Shown here: in pieces, positions 50,194 through 57,701 of the stretch | Layout: every line of letters begins with the position of its first letter | Position numbering within the stretch: the stretch's first letter is position 1 | Source: Christensenella sp. UBA7102 | GTDB lineage: Bacteria; Bacillota; Clostridia; Christensenellales; UBA1750 | Direction: 5' to 3' | Length of the DNA stretch: 64,000 nt | Assembly (NCBI GenBank): GCA_002492415.1 | Contig: DKYK01000030.1 | Location: forward strand, 5,578-69,577 | The notes under the pieces: model-generated | Told to the model about the DNA's origin: nothing | The model's input: only the letters and a program-made list of their open reading frames with translations | Database searches by the model: none | Translations under genes and position numbers: made by a program

Positions 50194-51354
50194 ATGTTTG
50201 ACAGAGAGCTGATCGAAAACCGGGCGATGACGGAGCAGGCCTGCGCGTTTCACCCGCCCTATCCCGAGCAGATTGGCGATTTTCTGACGGGAAAGCAAGT
50301 GCGCACGGGCGCGCAGGTGCTGCCCGACGGCAGCGTGACCTTCTGCGTGTACGCGCCGCGGGTGCAGAAGGCAATGGTGCGCCTGACGGCGTTTGCAGAC
50401 GTGGAAGTGCTGTTGGAGCGGAATGAAGAGGGGATCTTCACCGGCACGCTGCCCTACGAGTACCGGCTGCGCGGACCGCAGGATGTGGAGTTCTGGCTGG
50501 ACGGCCAGCCTTACCTGCATCCGCAAATGCCGGCGCACTATCGGACGTTCAAGCTGGTCAACTTCGTCGAGATTCCTGACGAAGAAAGCGCAATGATTCT
50601 GCTGCGCGATGTGCCGCATGGACAGGTCGTGCGTGAAGTATATTTCTCCAGGGCGATGAACAGCTGGGAACGCTGCCTGGTCTATCTGCCGCCGCAGTAC
50701 CGGCAGGGTGGGGCGTACCCGGTGCTCTACCTGCAGCATGGCGCGACGGAGAACGAAAACGAGTGGGTCTACATGGGCAAGATGCCCTATATACTGGACA
50801 ACCTGCTTGCCGATGGAAGGGCAGTGCCCTTCATCGTTGTGATGAACGATGGAATGCAGCGCGCGCCCGGAGAGGGCATGGTCGATTTTGCAACATTCGA
50901 GCGGATGCTGCTGGAGGACTGCATGCCCTTTATCGAGAAGAACTACCGCGTGCTGGCGGACAAGGCGCATCGCGCGATGGCCGGGCTGTCGATGGGTTCC
51001 ATGCAGACCAGCGTAGTGGGGCTGACGCATCCGGAGCGGTTCGATTACCTGGGGCTGTTTAGCGGATTCATGCGCCTGGGCGAAGGGCAGAGCGTGAATT
51101 TTGCAGACTGGCCGCACCTTGCGGCGCTGGCGCGTGACCCCGGATATATCCGAGACAACTACAGGCTCTTTTTCCGCGCGATGGGGGATTGCGACCGGTT
51201 TTATGCGGCATTTGTGGAGGACAGTGAACAGCTGGAGCTCCTGGGCAGCGACAAACTTCCGGGATATGTGGCGCGCACCTATGTGGGCATGACGCACGAT
51301 TGGGGTGCATTTCGGCGCGGTCTGCGCGACTTTGCGCAGCTCATTTTCCGCTAA
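50194..51354 (+). CDS. Esterase family protein (CE1/enterochelin-esterase-like) with N-terminal E-set domain
   Basis: A 386-residue protein: an N-terminal immunoglobulin-like E-set/CBM48-type domain (~30-120, TFCVYAPRVQKAMVRL, EYRLRGPQDVEFWLDG) and a C-terminal alpha/beta hydrolase (RCLVYLPPQYRQGGAYPVLYLQHGATENENEW, nucleophile elbow GLSMGS, His near the end in GMTHDWGAF). Such enzymes remove feruloyl or acetyl groups from plant polysaccharide oligomers. No signal peptide, so it acts in the cytoplasm with the GH31 enzyme, whose gene lies 43 bp upstream. ATG 50194 is behind AAAGGAGGTG. Confidence 0.85.
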   Translation: MFDRELIENRAMTEQACAFHPPYPEQIGDFLTGKQVRTGAQVLPDGSVTFCVYAPRVQKAMVRLTAFADVEVLLERNEEGIFTGTLPYEYRLRGPQDVEFWLDGQPYLHPQMPAHYRTFKLVNFVEIPDEESAMILLRDVPHGQVVREVYFSRAMNSWERCLVYLPPQYRQGGAYPVLYLQHGATENENEWVYMGKMPYILDNLLADGRAVPFIVVMNDGMQRAPGEGMVDFATFERMLLEDCMPFIEKNYRVLADKAHRAMAGLSMGSMQTSVVGLTHPERFDYLGLFSGFMRLGEGQSVNFADWPHLAALARDPGYIRDNYRLFFRAMGDCDRFYAAFVEDSEQLELLGSDKLPGYVARTYVGMTHDWGAFRRGLRDFAQLIFR

Positions 51355-51369
51355 AGCGAAGAAATATTT

Positions 51370-51420
51370 TGCCCCCAAACCGGGACTGAACCAGATCCAG
51401 GCTTGGGGGCAGATTTTTTT
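51370..51420 (+). terminator. Terminator of GH31-esterase operon
   Basis: GCCCCCAA (51371-51378) pairs with TTGGGGGC (51403-51410), then GATTTTTTT. Confidence 0.85.
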
Positions 51421-51437
51421 GGCGGGGCGTGCGAAAA

Positions 51438-52175
51438 TCAGCGCTTATAGGTTGGCAGACCTTCCATACTGACCTGCAGGCAGTAGACGTCGGGTCGCAG
51501 ATGGGTGACAACGTATTCGATGGGACCGCGGTTGGACCATGCGATGCGATTCATTTGCAGCAGAGGCGAACCGACGGGGATGCCCAGCATTTGAGCCTCC
51601 GCGCAGGTAGCTACGCAGGCGGTGATGCGCTCGCTCCCCTCCTTGAAATCCACATGGAATTCGCGGGAGAGCAGCGAATACAGGTCAAACGGAGTGGGAT
51701 AGCCGTCCAGTCCGGGCGCGATGTCACGGCGCACATAGTTGACCATACAGGCAAAGAGCGCACCCTCGATGTCAAAACGGCGCACGATGCGGTAAACCGG
51801 CGCGCCGGGCGTGAGTTCCAATGCTTGCGCAGCCTCGGGTGGAGCGGCGCAGGGCGTGACGTGAAACAGGGCGGTCCGAGTGTGCGCGCGGTCATAGCCC
51901 GGAGCAAAGCATTCGGTGATCTCGGTGACGTTATGGAACTTGTGAAAGCCCATTGGCAGATGCTTATCTGTGACCTCGGTGCCGTATCCCTGACGAACGG
52001 TGACATAGTTTCCCTCCACGAGCTGGGAGATGGCGCGGCGCACTGTGGTGCGGCTGACCTGATACAGCTCTTGCAGACGGCTTTCAGGCGGCAGAAGAGA
52101 GCCGGGAGCATACTGCCCTGTCAGTATCTTCTGCTTGAGATCAAAGGCGATACGTCTATATACCGGTATGGGCAT
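51438..52175 (-). CDS. GntR family (HutC/UTRA) transcriptional regulator
   Basis: A 245-residue repressor: GntR winged helix (~1-70, YRRIAFDLKQKILTGQYAPGSLLPPESRLQELYQVSRTTVRRAISQLVEGNYVTVRQGYGTEV) and a UTRA effector domain (~90-240, ending PLLQMNRIAWSNRGPIEYVVTHLRPDVYCLQV). UTRA domains bind small sugars, amino acids or phosphonates. It is divergent from the MATE gene, which it probably controls; the promoter there contains a short repeat (GTAC-GCG-GTAC). Confidence 0.9.
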   Translation of the reverse strand: MPIPVYRRIAFDLKQKILTGQYAPGSLLPPESRLQELYQVSRTTVRRAISQLVEGNYVTVRQGYGTEVTDKHLPMGFHKFHNVTEITECFAPGYDRAHTRTALFHVTPCAAPPEAAQALELTPGAPVYRIVRRFDIEGALFACMVNYVRRDIAPGLDGYPTPFDLYSLLSREFHVDFKEGSERITACVATCAEAQMLGIPVGSPLLQMNRIAWSNRGPIEYVVTHLRPDVYCLQVSMEGLPTYKR

Positions 52176-52292
52176 GGAACACCTCCGTACAGGATGAGTG
52201 CGAATGAACCAACATATTCATCATAGCACAACCTGTGAAATATGCAAATATCCATCCCATCGCTTTGCATGATGTTTATATTGCAAAACCCA

Positions 52293-52321
52293 TTGACGTC
52301 CCGTACGCGGTACAGTAGAAT
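52293..52321 (+). promoter_or_regulatory. Promoter of MATE gene with internal GTAC repeat
   Basis: TTGACG (52293-52298), 17-bp spacer, TAGAAT (52316-52321). The spacer holds GTACGCGGTAC (52303-52313), a possible GntR-type operator. Confidence 0.65.
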
Positions 52322-52363
52322 GAGGGAGTTGACTTTATTGTTTTTTAGAGGAGTTTGTAAAAT

Positions 52364-53788
52364 ATGGAAAAGAAGCGGTTTCAATGGGGGCCGTTCGTCA
52401 AGGCGATTTCGGTAATCGCGGTGCCGGTGGCACTGCAGAACCTGTTGACCACCACAGGCACCATGGTAGATACCATGATGATCGCGCCGCTGGGTGAGAC
52501 CACCGTGGGCGCGGTGGGGCTGTGCGCACAGTTTGCGTCCCTGATGTTTTCCGGATATTGGGGCTTTGTGGGCGGCGGCATGCTTTTCTTCTCGCAGTAT
52601 TGGGGAGCGAAGGATGACGATGGCATCGATCGCAGCTATGGCATTACGCTGACGTGCATGATGTGTGTGGCGGCGGTCTTTACGGCGCTGGCGCTGTTGG
52701 CGCCCGATTGGGTGATGGGCGTGTACACCGATAAGCGGGCCATCGGCCAGGTCGGCGCGAGTTATCTGCGCGTGGTGGGCTTTGCATACCCGCTGCAGAT
52801 CTTCTCCATGGCGATGAGCGCGCTGCTGCGCTCTACCGAGCGGGTGCGCATTCCGTTTTATGCGTCCATCGCGTCGGTGGCGACGAATATCGCGCTCAAC
52901 TGGGTGCTCATCTATGGCAGACTGGGACTGCCGGCGATGGGGGTGCAGGGCGCGGCCTTGGCCACCGTGTGCGCTGCTGCAGTCAACGTTGTGGTCATCC
53001 TGCTGCTGGCGCGCGCGCATGGGTATCCCTATCTGTTCCACTTCAGCCGGCACTTTAAGTGGAACCGTGCCATTGTGGGCGAATATTTCCGCAAGTGCTT
53101 CCCGATTCTGTGCAACGAGGTGCTCATCGGCGTGGGCAACATGGTGATCAATATGGTGCTGGGCCGCCAGGCGGAGGAGGCCATCGCGGCCATCGCGGTG
53201 TTCCGCACGCTGGAGGGCTTTGTGATCGGGTTCTTCTCGGGCTTTTCCAATTCTGCGTCGGTGCTGGTGGGCAAGAGTGTGGGCGCGGGCGAGTTGGACG
53301 ATGCCTATGAACGCGCCAAGCGCCTGGTACCGCTGTGCGGCGGCAGCATTCTGGTGGCCATCGGACTGCTGGTGGCGGTACACAAACCGCTTCTGACCGC
53401 GATGAGCCTGACAGGCGAATCCTATCGGCTGGGAGTGGGGCTGCTGTGCATTTACGGCGTGGCGGGCGTCGTGCGCATGTGCAACTGGACGATGAACGAT
53501 ACCTACCGCTCCGCAGGAGACGCGACCATTGGCACGGTGCTGGAGATCGCGTTCATGTACTTGATGGTGCTGCCGTGCGTGACCGTCAGTGGACTGTGGC
53601 TGCGCGCGCCCTTCCTGGTGATCTTTGCCTGCTGCTATGTGGATGAGCCCATTCGGTTTCTGCTGATGCAGCGCCATATGTATTCGGGCAAGTGGGTGCG
53701 GCCCGTCACACCTGCGGGACAGGCGGCGCTGCCTGCCTTCCGCGGCAAGCATAGGAGAAAGCGCGGCGTTCCGGCGCGCACAGATTGA
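52364..53788 (+). CDS. MATE family efflux transporter
   Basis: A 474-residue multidrug-extrusion type transporter with twelve hydrophobic segments. Recognisable are IAVPVALQNLLTTTGTMVDTMMIAPLGETTVGAVGL in TM1-2, the loop GLPAMGVQGAALATV, and the second-half counterpart MNDTYRSAGDATIGT. The C-terminus is a basic tail. It differs clearly from the other two MATE proteins of the window (around 4.8 and 57.7 kb). Divergent GntR regulator. Confidence 0.9.
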   Translation: MEKKRFQWGPFVKAISVIAVPVALQNLLTTTGTMVDTMMIAPLGETTVGAVGLCAQFASLMFSGYWGFVGGGMLFFSQYWGAKDDDGIDRSYGITLTCMMCVAAVFTALALLAPDWVMGVYTDKRAIGQVGASYLRVVGFAYPLQIFSMAMSALLRSTERVRIPFYASIASVATNIALNWVLIYGRLGLPAMGVQGAALATVCAAAVNVVVILLLARAHGYPYLFHFSRHFKWNRAIVGEYFRKCFPILCNEVLIGVGNMVINMVLGRQAEEAIAAIAVFRTLEGFVIGFFSGFSNSASVLVGKSVGAGELDDAYERAKRLVPLCGGSILVAIGLLVAVHKPLLTAMSLTGESYRLGVGLLCIYGVAGVVRMCNWTMNDTYRSAGDATIGTVLEIAFMYLMVLPCVTVSGLWLRAPFLVIFACCYVDEPIRFLLMQRHMYSGKWVRPVTPAGQAALPAFRGKHRRKRGVPARTD

Positions 53789-53814
53789 CAAAAACGGGAA
53801 AGCTGTGCTATACT
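53785..53814 (+). promoter_or_regulatory. Promoter of the thiamine operon
   Basis: TTGACA (53785-53790) and TATACT (53809-53814), 18-bp spacer. The -35 box overlaps the stop codon of the MATE gene. Confidence 0.7.
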
Positions 53815-53826
53815 CAATTCGTTTTC

Positions 53827-53919
53827 ATGGGGAGCTCGTAGAGACGGGCTGAGAGGAAGGCAATACCTTCGACCCAATTGACCTGATGCGGGTAATGCCG
53901 ACGTAGGGAGTGGAAAGCT
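53827..53919 (+). promoter_or_regulatory. TPP riboswitch (THI element)
   Basis: The thiamine-pyrophosphate aptamer is recognisable from GGGGAGC, GGGCTGAGAGG, ACCC, GACCTGATGCGGGTAATGCC and GACGTAGGGAG in the right order. It is followed by an intrinsic terminator, so it should stop transcription of thiM-thiE-thiD-tenA when TPP is abundant. Confidence 0.95.
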
Positions 53920-53930
53920 CAGACTTTACG

Positions 53931-53959
53931 GAGCATTGCTGCATGCAATGCTCTTTTTT
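53931..53959 (+). terminator. Intrinsic terminator of the TPP riboswitch
   Basis: A 9-bp stem (53931-53939 with 53945-53953) followed by six T. It is the expression platform of the riboswitch. Confidence 0.85.
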
Positions 53960-53992
53960 GTGTGAAAGGGGAGGAAAGACGCGCTGAGGGAG

Positions 53993-54784
53993 TTGATGGA
54001 GAACCTGCGCACGGCGCAGCCCCGGGTGCACTGCATTGCGAACTACGTCACGGCAAACGATTGTGCGAATCTGTTGCTGGCCTGCGGCGCTTCGCCCATC
54101 ATGGCGGACGATCCGCAGGAGGCGGCGCAGATCACGTCGGCGTGCGCGGGGCTGACGGTGAGCCTGGGCACACCCAGCGCGCGGCGATTGGAGGGCATGC
54201 GCGCCGCGGTGAGGCATGCGGGGGAACTGGGCATTCCCGCCGTGCTGGATCCCGTGGGCGTAGGGGCGTCTAGCCTGCGCATGGAGGCGGCGCAGCGCAT
54301 GCTGGACGAGAGCCGTTTTGCCGCGATACGCGGAAACGGCGCGGAGTTGGCGGCGCTCAGCGAACGGGCGCTCAATGGAGCAGGCATTGACGACGCGGCG
54401 CAGGGTGCGGACGGTCTGGAGACGGCGCTGCAGCTGGCGCGGTGCACGGGTGCGGTGGTCATCCTGACGGGGAAAAGAGATATCGTGACGGATGGGCGCA
54501 CGGCGTACCGGGTGAGCAACGGGCATGAGATGATGCGCCTGGTCACGGGCGCGGGCTGCATGCTCACAGCGCTGGTGGGCGCGTATCTGGCGGCAAACCC
54601 CGACCGGCCGCTGGAGGCTGCGCTGGCGGCCGTGTGCGCGATGGGCATATGCGGCGAGCGGGCGCATGCGCATTTGGCCTGCGGCGAGGGCAACGCGAGC
54701 TATCGAAACCATCTGATCGATGCAGTGTACACGCTTGTACCGCAAGACTTGGAAAGGGAGGCGCGCTATGCGGTGTATGGATGA
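53993..54784 (+). CDS. thiM: Hydroxyethylthiazole kinase
   Basis: A 263-residue ribokinase-fold enzyme that phosphorylates 4-methyl-5-(2-hydroxyethyl)thiazole for salvage into thiamine. Signatures are PRVHCIANYVTANDCANLLLACGASPIMADD, VLDPVGVGAS, RGNGAELAAL and GAGCMLTALVGAYLA (with the catalytic Cys). TTG 53993 and ATG 53996 are possible starts but have a ribosome site too close; a CTG at 53984 lies 9 nt after AAAGGGGAGG and may be the true start. The gene end overlaps thiE by 17 bp. Confidence 0.93.
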   Translation: MMENLRTAQPRVHCIANYVTANDCANLLLACGASPIMADDPQEAAQITSACAGLTVSLGTPSARRLEGMRAAVRHAGELGIPAVLDPVGVGASSLRMEAAQRMLDESRFAAIRGNGAELAALSERALNGAGIDDAAQGADGLETALQLARCTGAVVILTGKRDIVTDGRTAYRVSNGHEMMRLVTGAGCMLTALVGAYLAANPDRPLEAALAAVCAMGICGERAHAHLACGEGNASYRNHLIDAVYTLVPQDLEREARYAVYG

Positions 54785-55412
54785 GCTGCTGCGGCTGTAC
54801 GCAGTGACGGATCGGGCATGGACGGGCAAGCAGACGCTTGCCCAGCAGGTGGAGTGCGCGCTGCGCGGCGGCGTGACGCTGGTACAACTGCGTGAGAAGA
54901 AAATGGAGCGCGACGCCTTCCTTGCGGAAGCAAAGGAGATCCACGCGCTATGCAGGCGCTACGGCGTGCCGTTGATCATCAACGACGACGTAGAGCTGGC
55001 GCTCGCGTGCGGAGCGGACGGCGTACACGTGGGGCAGAGCGACATGCGAGCGGGCGATGTGCGGGCGCGCGTGGGCAAGGGCATGATCGTAGGCGTCACG
55101 GCCAAGACCGTGGGGCAGGCGCTGGCGGCGCAGGATGAGGGCGCGGACTATCTGGGCTCAGGCGCGGTGTTCGGCACCTCCACCAAGGCGGACGCAAAGC
55201 CCATGAGCCTGGAGACATTGCGCAGTATCTGTAAAGCGGTGGACATCCCCGTGGTGGCCATCGGCGGAGTAAACAGGCAAAATCTGCCGCAGCTTGCGGG
55301 CACGGGCGTCAGCGGCGCCGCGATTGTATCGGGTATTTTTGCGGCGCAGGACATTGAGCGCGAGTGCCGCGCGCTGCGCGCGCTGACGGAGCGCATTGCA
55401 CAGAAAGGATGA
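54768..55412 (+). CDS. thiE: Thiamine-phosphate synthase
   Basis: A 214-residue TIM-barrel enzyme that joins HMP pyrophosphate and thiazole phosphate to give thiamine monophosphate. Signatures are VTLVQLREKKMERDAFLAEA, LIINDDVELALACGADGVHVGQSDM, and LGSGAVFGTSTKADA (Mg2+ and pyrophosphate contacts). ATG 54768 behind AAGGGAGGC overlaps thiM. thiD follows by 7 bp. Confidence 0.95.
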   Translation: MRCMDELLRLYAVTDRAWTGKQTLAQQVECALRGGVTLVQLREKKMERDAFLAEAKEIHALCRRYGVPLIINDDVELALACGADGVHVGQSDMRAGDVRARVGKGMIVGVTAKTVGQALAAQDEGADYLGSGAVFGTSTKADAKPMSLETLRSICKAVDIPVVAIGGVNRQNLPQLAGTGVSGAAIVSGIFAAQDIERECRALRALTERIAQKG

Positions 55413-55419
55413 AAAAGAT

Positions 55420-56217
55420 ATGAAAACGGCATTGACCATCGCGGGTACTGACAGCAGCGGCGGCGCAGGCGTCCAGGCGGACATCAAGACCATGACGGCA
55501 AACGGCGTCTACGCGATGAGCGCCGTCACAGCGCTGACGGCGCAGAATACCACGGGCGTTTATGGAATCCTGGAGTCCACGCCGGAGTTTCTGCGCAATC
55601 AGCTGGATTGCATCTTTACGGACATTCGGCCCGACGCGGTGAAGATCGGCATGCTCTCCTCGTCGCCGCTGATCGAGGTGATCGCGGACAGCATGCGGAA
55701 GTACGACGCGAAAAACATCGTGCTGGATCCGGTGATGGTTTCCACATCTGGCTCAAGGCTGATCAGCGAGGACGCAGTGGAGACGCTGGAGCGCGAGTTG
55801 CTGCCGCTGGCGACGGTGCTCACGCCCAACATCCCCGAGGCGGAGGTGCTCAGCGGCCTGAGGATTGAGAACAAAGCGGATATGGAGCGAGCGGCTGAAG
55901 CCATCTGCGATAGATATGGGTGCGCGGTGCTGCTCAAGGGCGGGCACGACATAAATGATGCCAACGATCTGCTGGTGCGCCAGGGCGAAAAGCGCTGGTT
56001 TATCGGTCGGCGCATCGACAATCCCAACACACACGGCACGGGCTGCACGCTGTCCAGCGCCATTGCTTCCAACCTGGCAAAGGGCTATGGTTTGGAGGCG
56101 GCGGTGGAGCGCGCCAAGGCCTATCTCTCCAATGCGCTGGCGGCGATGCTGGACCTGGGCGCAGGGCGTGGGCCGATGAACCATATGTCCGCGCTGCACG
56201 GAGAATTCGTCGAATAA
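55420..56217 (+). CDS. thiD: Hydroxymethylpyrimidine/phosphomethylpyrimidine kinase
   Basis: A 265-residue ribokinase-fold enzyme that phosphorylates HMP and HMP phosphate. Signatures are IAGTDSSGGAGVQADIKTM, AVKIGMLSS, VLDPVMVSTSG, LTPNIPEAEVLSG and the anion hole/catalytic HGTGCTLSSAIASNLAKG. It is a single-domain ThiD without a ThiE fusion. Located 7 bp after thiE and 12 bp before tenA. Confidence 0.95.
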   Translation: MKTALTIAGTDSSGGAGVQADIKTMTANGVYAMSAVTALTAQNTTGVYGILESTPEFLRNQLDCIFTDIRPDAVKIGMLSSSPLIEVIADSMRKYDAKNIVLDPVMVSTSGSRLISEDAVETLERELLPLATVLTPNIPEAEVLSGLRIENKADMERAAEAICDRYGCAVLLKGGHDINDANDLLVRQGEKRWFIGRRIDNPNTHGTGCTLSSAIASNLAKGYGLEAAVERAKAYLSNALAAMLDLGAGRGPMNHMSALHGEFVE

Positions 56218-56229
56218 AGGAGGGGCACC

Positions 56230-56907
56230 ATGACCTTTGTGGAAGAATGCGTACGCGACAGTCTGCCCATTTGGCGCGCCTGCCTGGACACACCCTTTCT
56301 GCACGGGTTGGCCGATGGCACGTTGGATGAAAACTGTTTTCTGGGCTACATTGTGGAGGACAGCCTGTACTTGCGGGAGTATGCCAAGGTGTTTGCCTGG
56401 GGCATTCTGCATGCAAAAAGCATGAGCGAGGTGCGGACGTACTACTCGCTGCTCAGCTACGTCAGCGAGAGCGAGGATGCGGCGCGGCTGCAGTATCTGG
56501 AAAAATACGGGATGACGGACGACGAGGTGCAGGCGCTGCCGCTGCGACCGGAAAACCAGGCGTATGTGGACACCATGCTTCGGGCCGCGCAGCAGGGCGA
56601 AGGCGCGGCGGAATGCCTGATGGCCTGCCTGCCCTGCATGCTCAGCTACATCTGGATTTTCAAAAAGCTGCTGGAGGATCATCCCGAGGTGGCGGACACG
56701 GTGTTCGGTCCGCTGGTGCGCGAGTATGTGTCCAAGGAATACGACGACGAATGCCGGCGGTGGACAGCGTTTGCAGACGAGGTCTGCAAAGAATTGGACG
56801 AAATACGAGAAGCGCGGTGCAGGGAGATTTTCCGCGCGTGCTCGCAGCATGAGTACAGCTTCTGGCGCATGTGTGAGCGCCCGCGAGACGACATCCGGCG
56901 CTTATAA
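56230..56907 (+). CDS. tenA: TenA/thiaminase II family protein
   Basis: A 225-residue all-alpha TenA enzyme, which hydrolyses aminopyrimidine breakdown products of thiamine to HMP, the substrate of the upstream ThiD. Signatures are the N-terminal helix with HPFLHGLADGTL-like PFLHGLADGTLDENCFLGYIVEDSLYLREYAKVFAWG, the Cys-containing AECLMACLPCMLSY helix and the C-terminal HEYSFWRMC (Glu general acid). The start ATG 56230 follows AAAGGAGGGG. Confidence 0.92.
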   Translation: MTFVEECVRDSLPIWRACLDTPFLHGLADGTLDENCFLGYIVEDSLYLREYAKVFAWGILHAKSMSEVRTYYSLLSYVSESEDAARLQYLEKYGMTDDEVQALPLRPENQAYVDTMLRAAQQGEGAAECLMACLPCMLSYIWIFKKLLEDHPEVADTVFGPLVREYVSKEYDDECRRWTAFADEVCKELDEIREARCREIFRACSQHEYSFWRMCERPRDDIRRL

Positions 56908-56941
56908 GGCGCTTTGGATAACCTCAGATACAGGAAGGGAG

Positions 56942-57106
56942 GAGCTGCCGACCAAGGGGGAGCGCCCTGGGTCGGGTAGGCAAAAATACAGCGATGGGAA
57001 GCCGTGTTCCGGCGTGAGAGGAGGCCAGTGAGCCTCGACCGAGCGGCAGGAATCGTCCTGCCGTCCCCGTAAATACAGGGGGCGCTGTATGCCTTTGACG
57101 CCCCTG
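56942..57106 (+). ncRNA. Structured RNA leader ahead of thiW (class unknown)
   Basis: In the 224-bp gap between tenA and thiW an 8-bp closing helix (56986-56993 with 57083-57090) encloses four hairpins: 57001-57013, 57021-57036, 57044-57063 (8-bp stem, ATCG loop) and 57065-57081. A further stem-loop with nested hairpin precedes it (about 56946-56979). A competing helix pairs 57076-57084 with 57099-57106 and would trap the 3' strand of the closing helix. This looks like an aptamer with an alternative fold just before the ribosome site. It lacks the CTGAGA and CCTGAT motifs of TPP and does not fit the cobalamin or FMN consensus. Pairings were found by eye. Confidence 0.5.
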
Positions 57107-57131
57107 AAACGAACTGTTAGGAGGTTTTTTG

Positions 57132-57650
57132 ATGAAAAGAAGCGCGATTTTGCGCCTTGCGCTGGCCGGTGTGCTCTGCGCAGTGGCGGTTGTGGGCAGC
57201 TTGTTTTCCTTCCCGGTGTTTGGCAGCAAGTGCGCGCCGGTGCAGCACATGGTCAACGTACTGTGCGCAGTGCTGCTGGGACCCTGGTGGGGCGTGGGCG
57301 TGGCCTTCGTGGCCAGCTTGCTGCGCAACCTGCTGGGGATTGGCAGTCTGATGGCCTTCCCGGGCAGCATGTGTGGTGCGCTGCTGTGCGGCTTGGTGTT
57401 TTGGAAGGTCAAAAAGCTGGTCCCGACGCTTGTGGCGGAGGTGTTCGGCACGGGCATCATCGGCGGACTGCTGGCCTACCCGATTGGCATCCTATTCATG
57501 AACGTGGATGCAGGCAGCGTAGCGTTTACTGCGTACATCATTCCCTTCCTCATCAGCACGGTGGCGGGCGCAGTGTTGGCGAGCATGCTGATCTTCGCGC
57601 TCAAGGCGAGCAAAGCGCTTGATCCGATGATGAGGAAGCTGCAGAGCTGA
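57132..57650 (+). CDS. thiW: ThiW family ECF transporter S component
   Basis: A 172-residue membrane protein with about six helices, matching ThiW, the predicted thiazole-precursor substrate-binding subunit of an ECF importer (LRLALAGVLCAVAVVGSLFSFPVFGSKCAPVQHMVNVLCAVLLGPWWGVGVAFVASLLRNLLG, FPGSMCGALLCGLVFWK). It would supply hydroxyethylthiazole to ThiM. ATG 57132 follows TTAGGAGG. It has its own structured leader. Confidence 0.87.
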   Translation: MKRSAILRLALAGVLCAVAVVGSLFSFPVFGSKCAPVQHMVNVLCAVLLGPWWGVGVAFVASLLRNLLGIGSLMAFPGSMCGALLCGLVFWKVKKLVPTLVAEVFGTGIIGGLLAYPIGILFMNVDAGSVAFTAYIIPFLISTVAGAVLASMLIFALKASKALDPMMRKLQS

Positions 57651-57655
57651 AGAAA

Positions 57656-57697
57656 ATAAAAAGACCGTGTACGGCGATTGGCTGTACACGGTTTCTT
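57656..57697. terminator. Bidirectional terminator between thiW and MATE
   Basis: ACCGTGTAC (57664-57672) pairs with GTACACGGT (57684-57692), flanked by A-rich and T-rich runs on the two sides. Confidence 0.75.
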
Positions 57698-57701
57698 GCG
57701 C

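Noticed and set aside
52121..53791. A 556-codon minus-strand frame opposite the MATE gene
   Set aside because: Antisense shadow of a clear membrane protein; His/Gln/Arg-rich text without motifs.
56908..57131. A cobalamin riboswitch or second TPP riboswitch before thiW
   Set aside because: Some words (GGGAAG, CCAGTGAG, CCTGCC) recall the cobalamin consensus, but their order and spacing do not fit, and TPP motifs CTGAGA and CCTGAT are absent.
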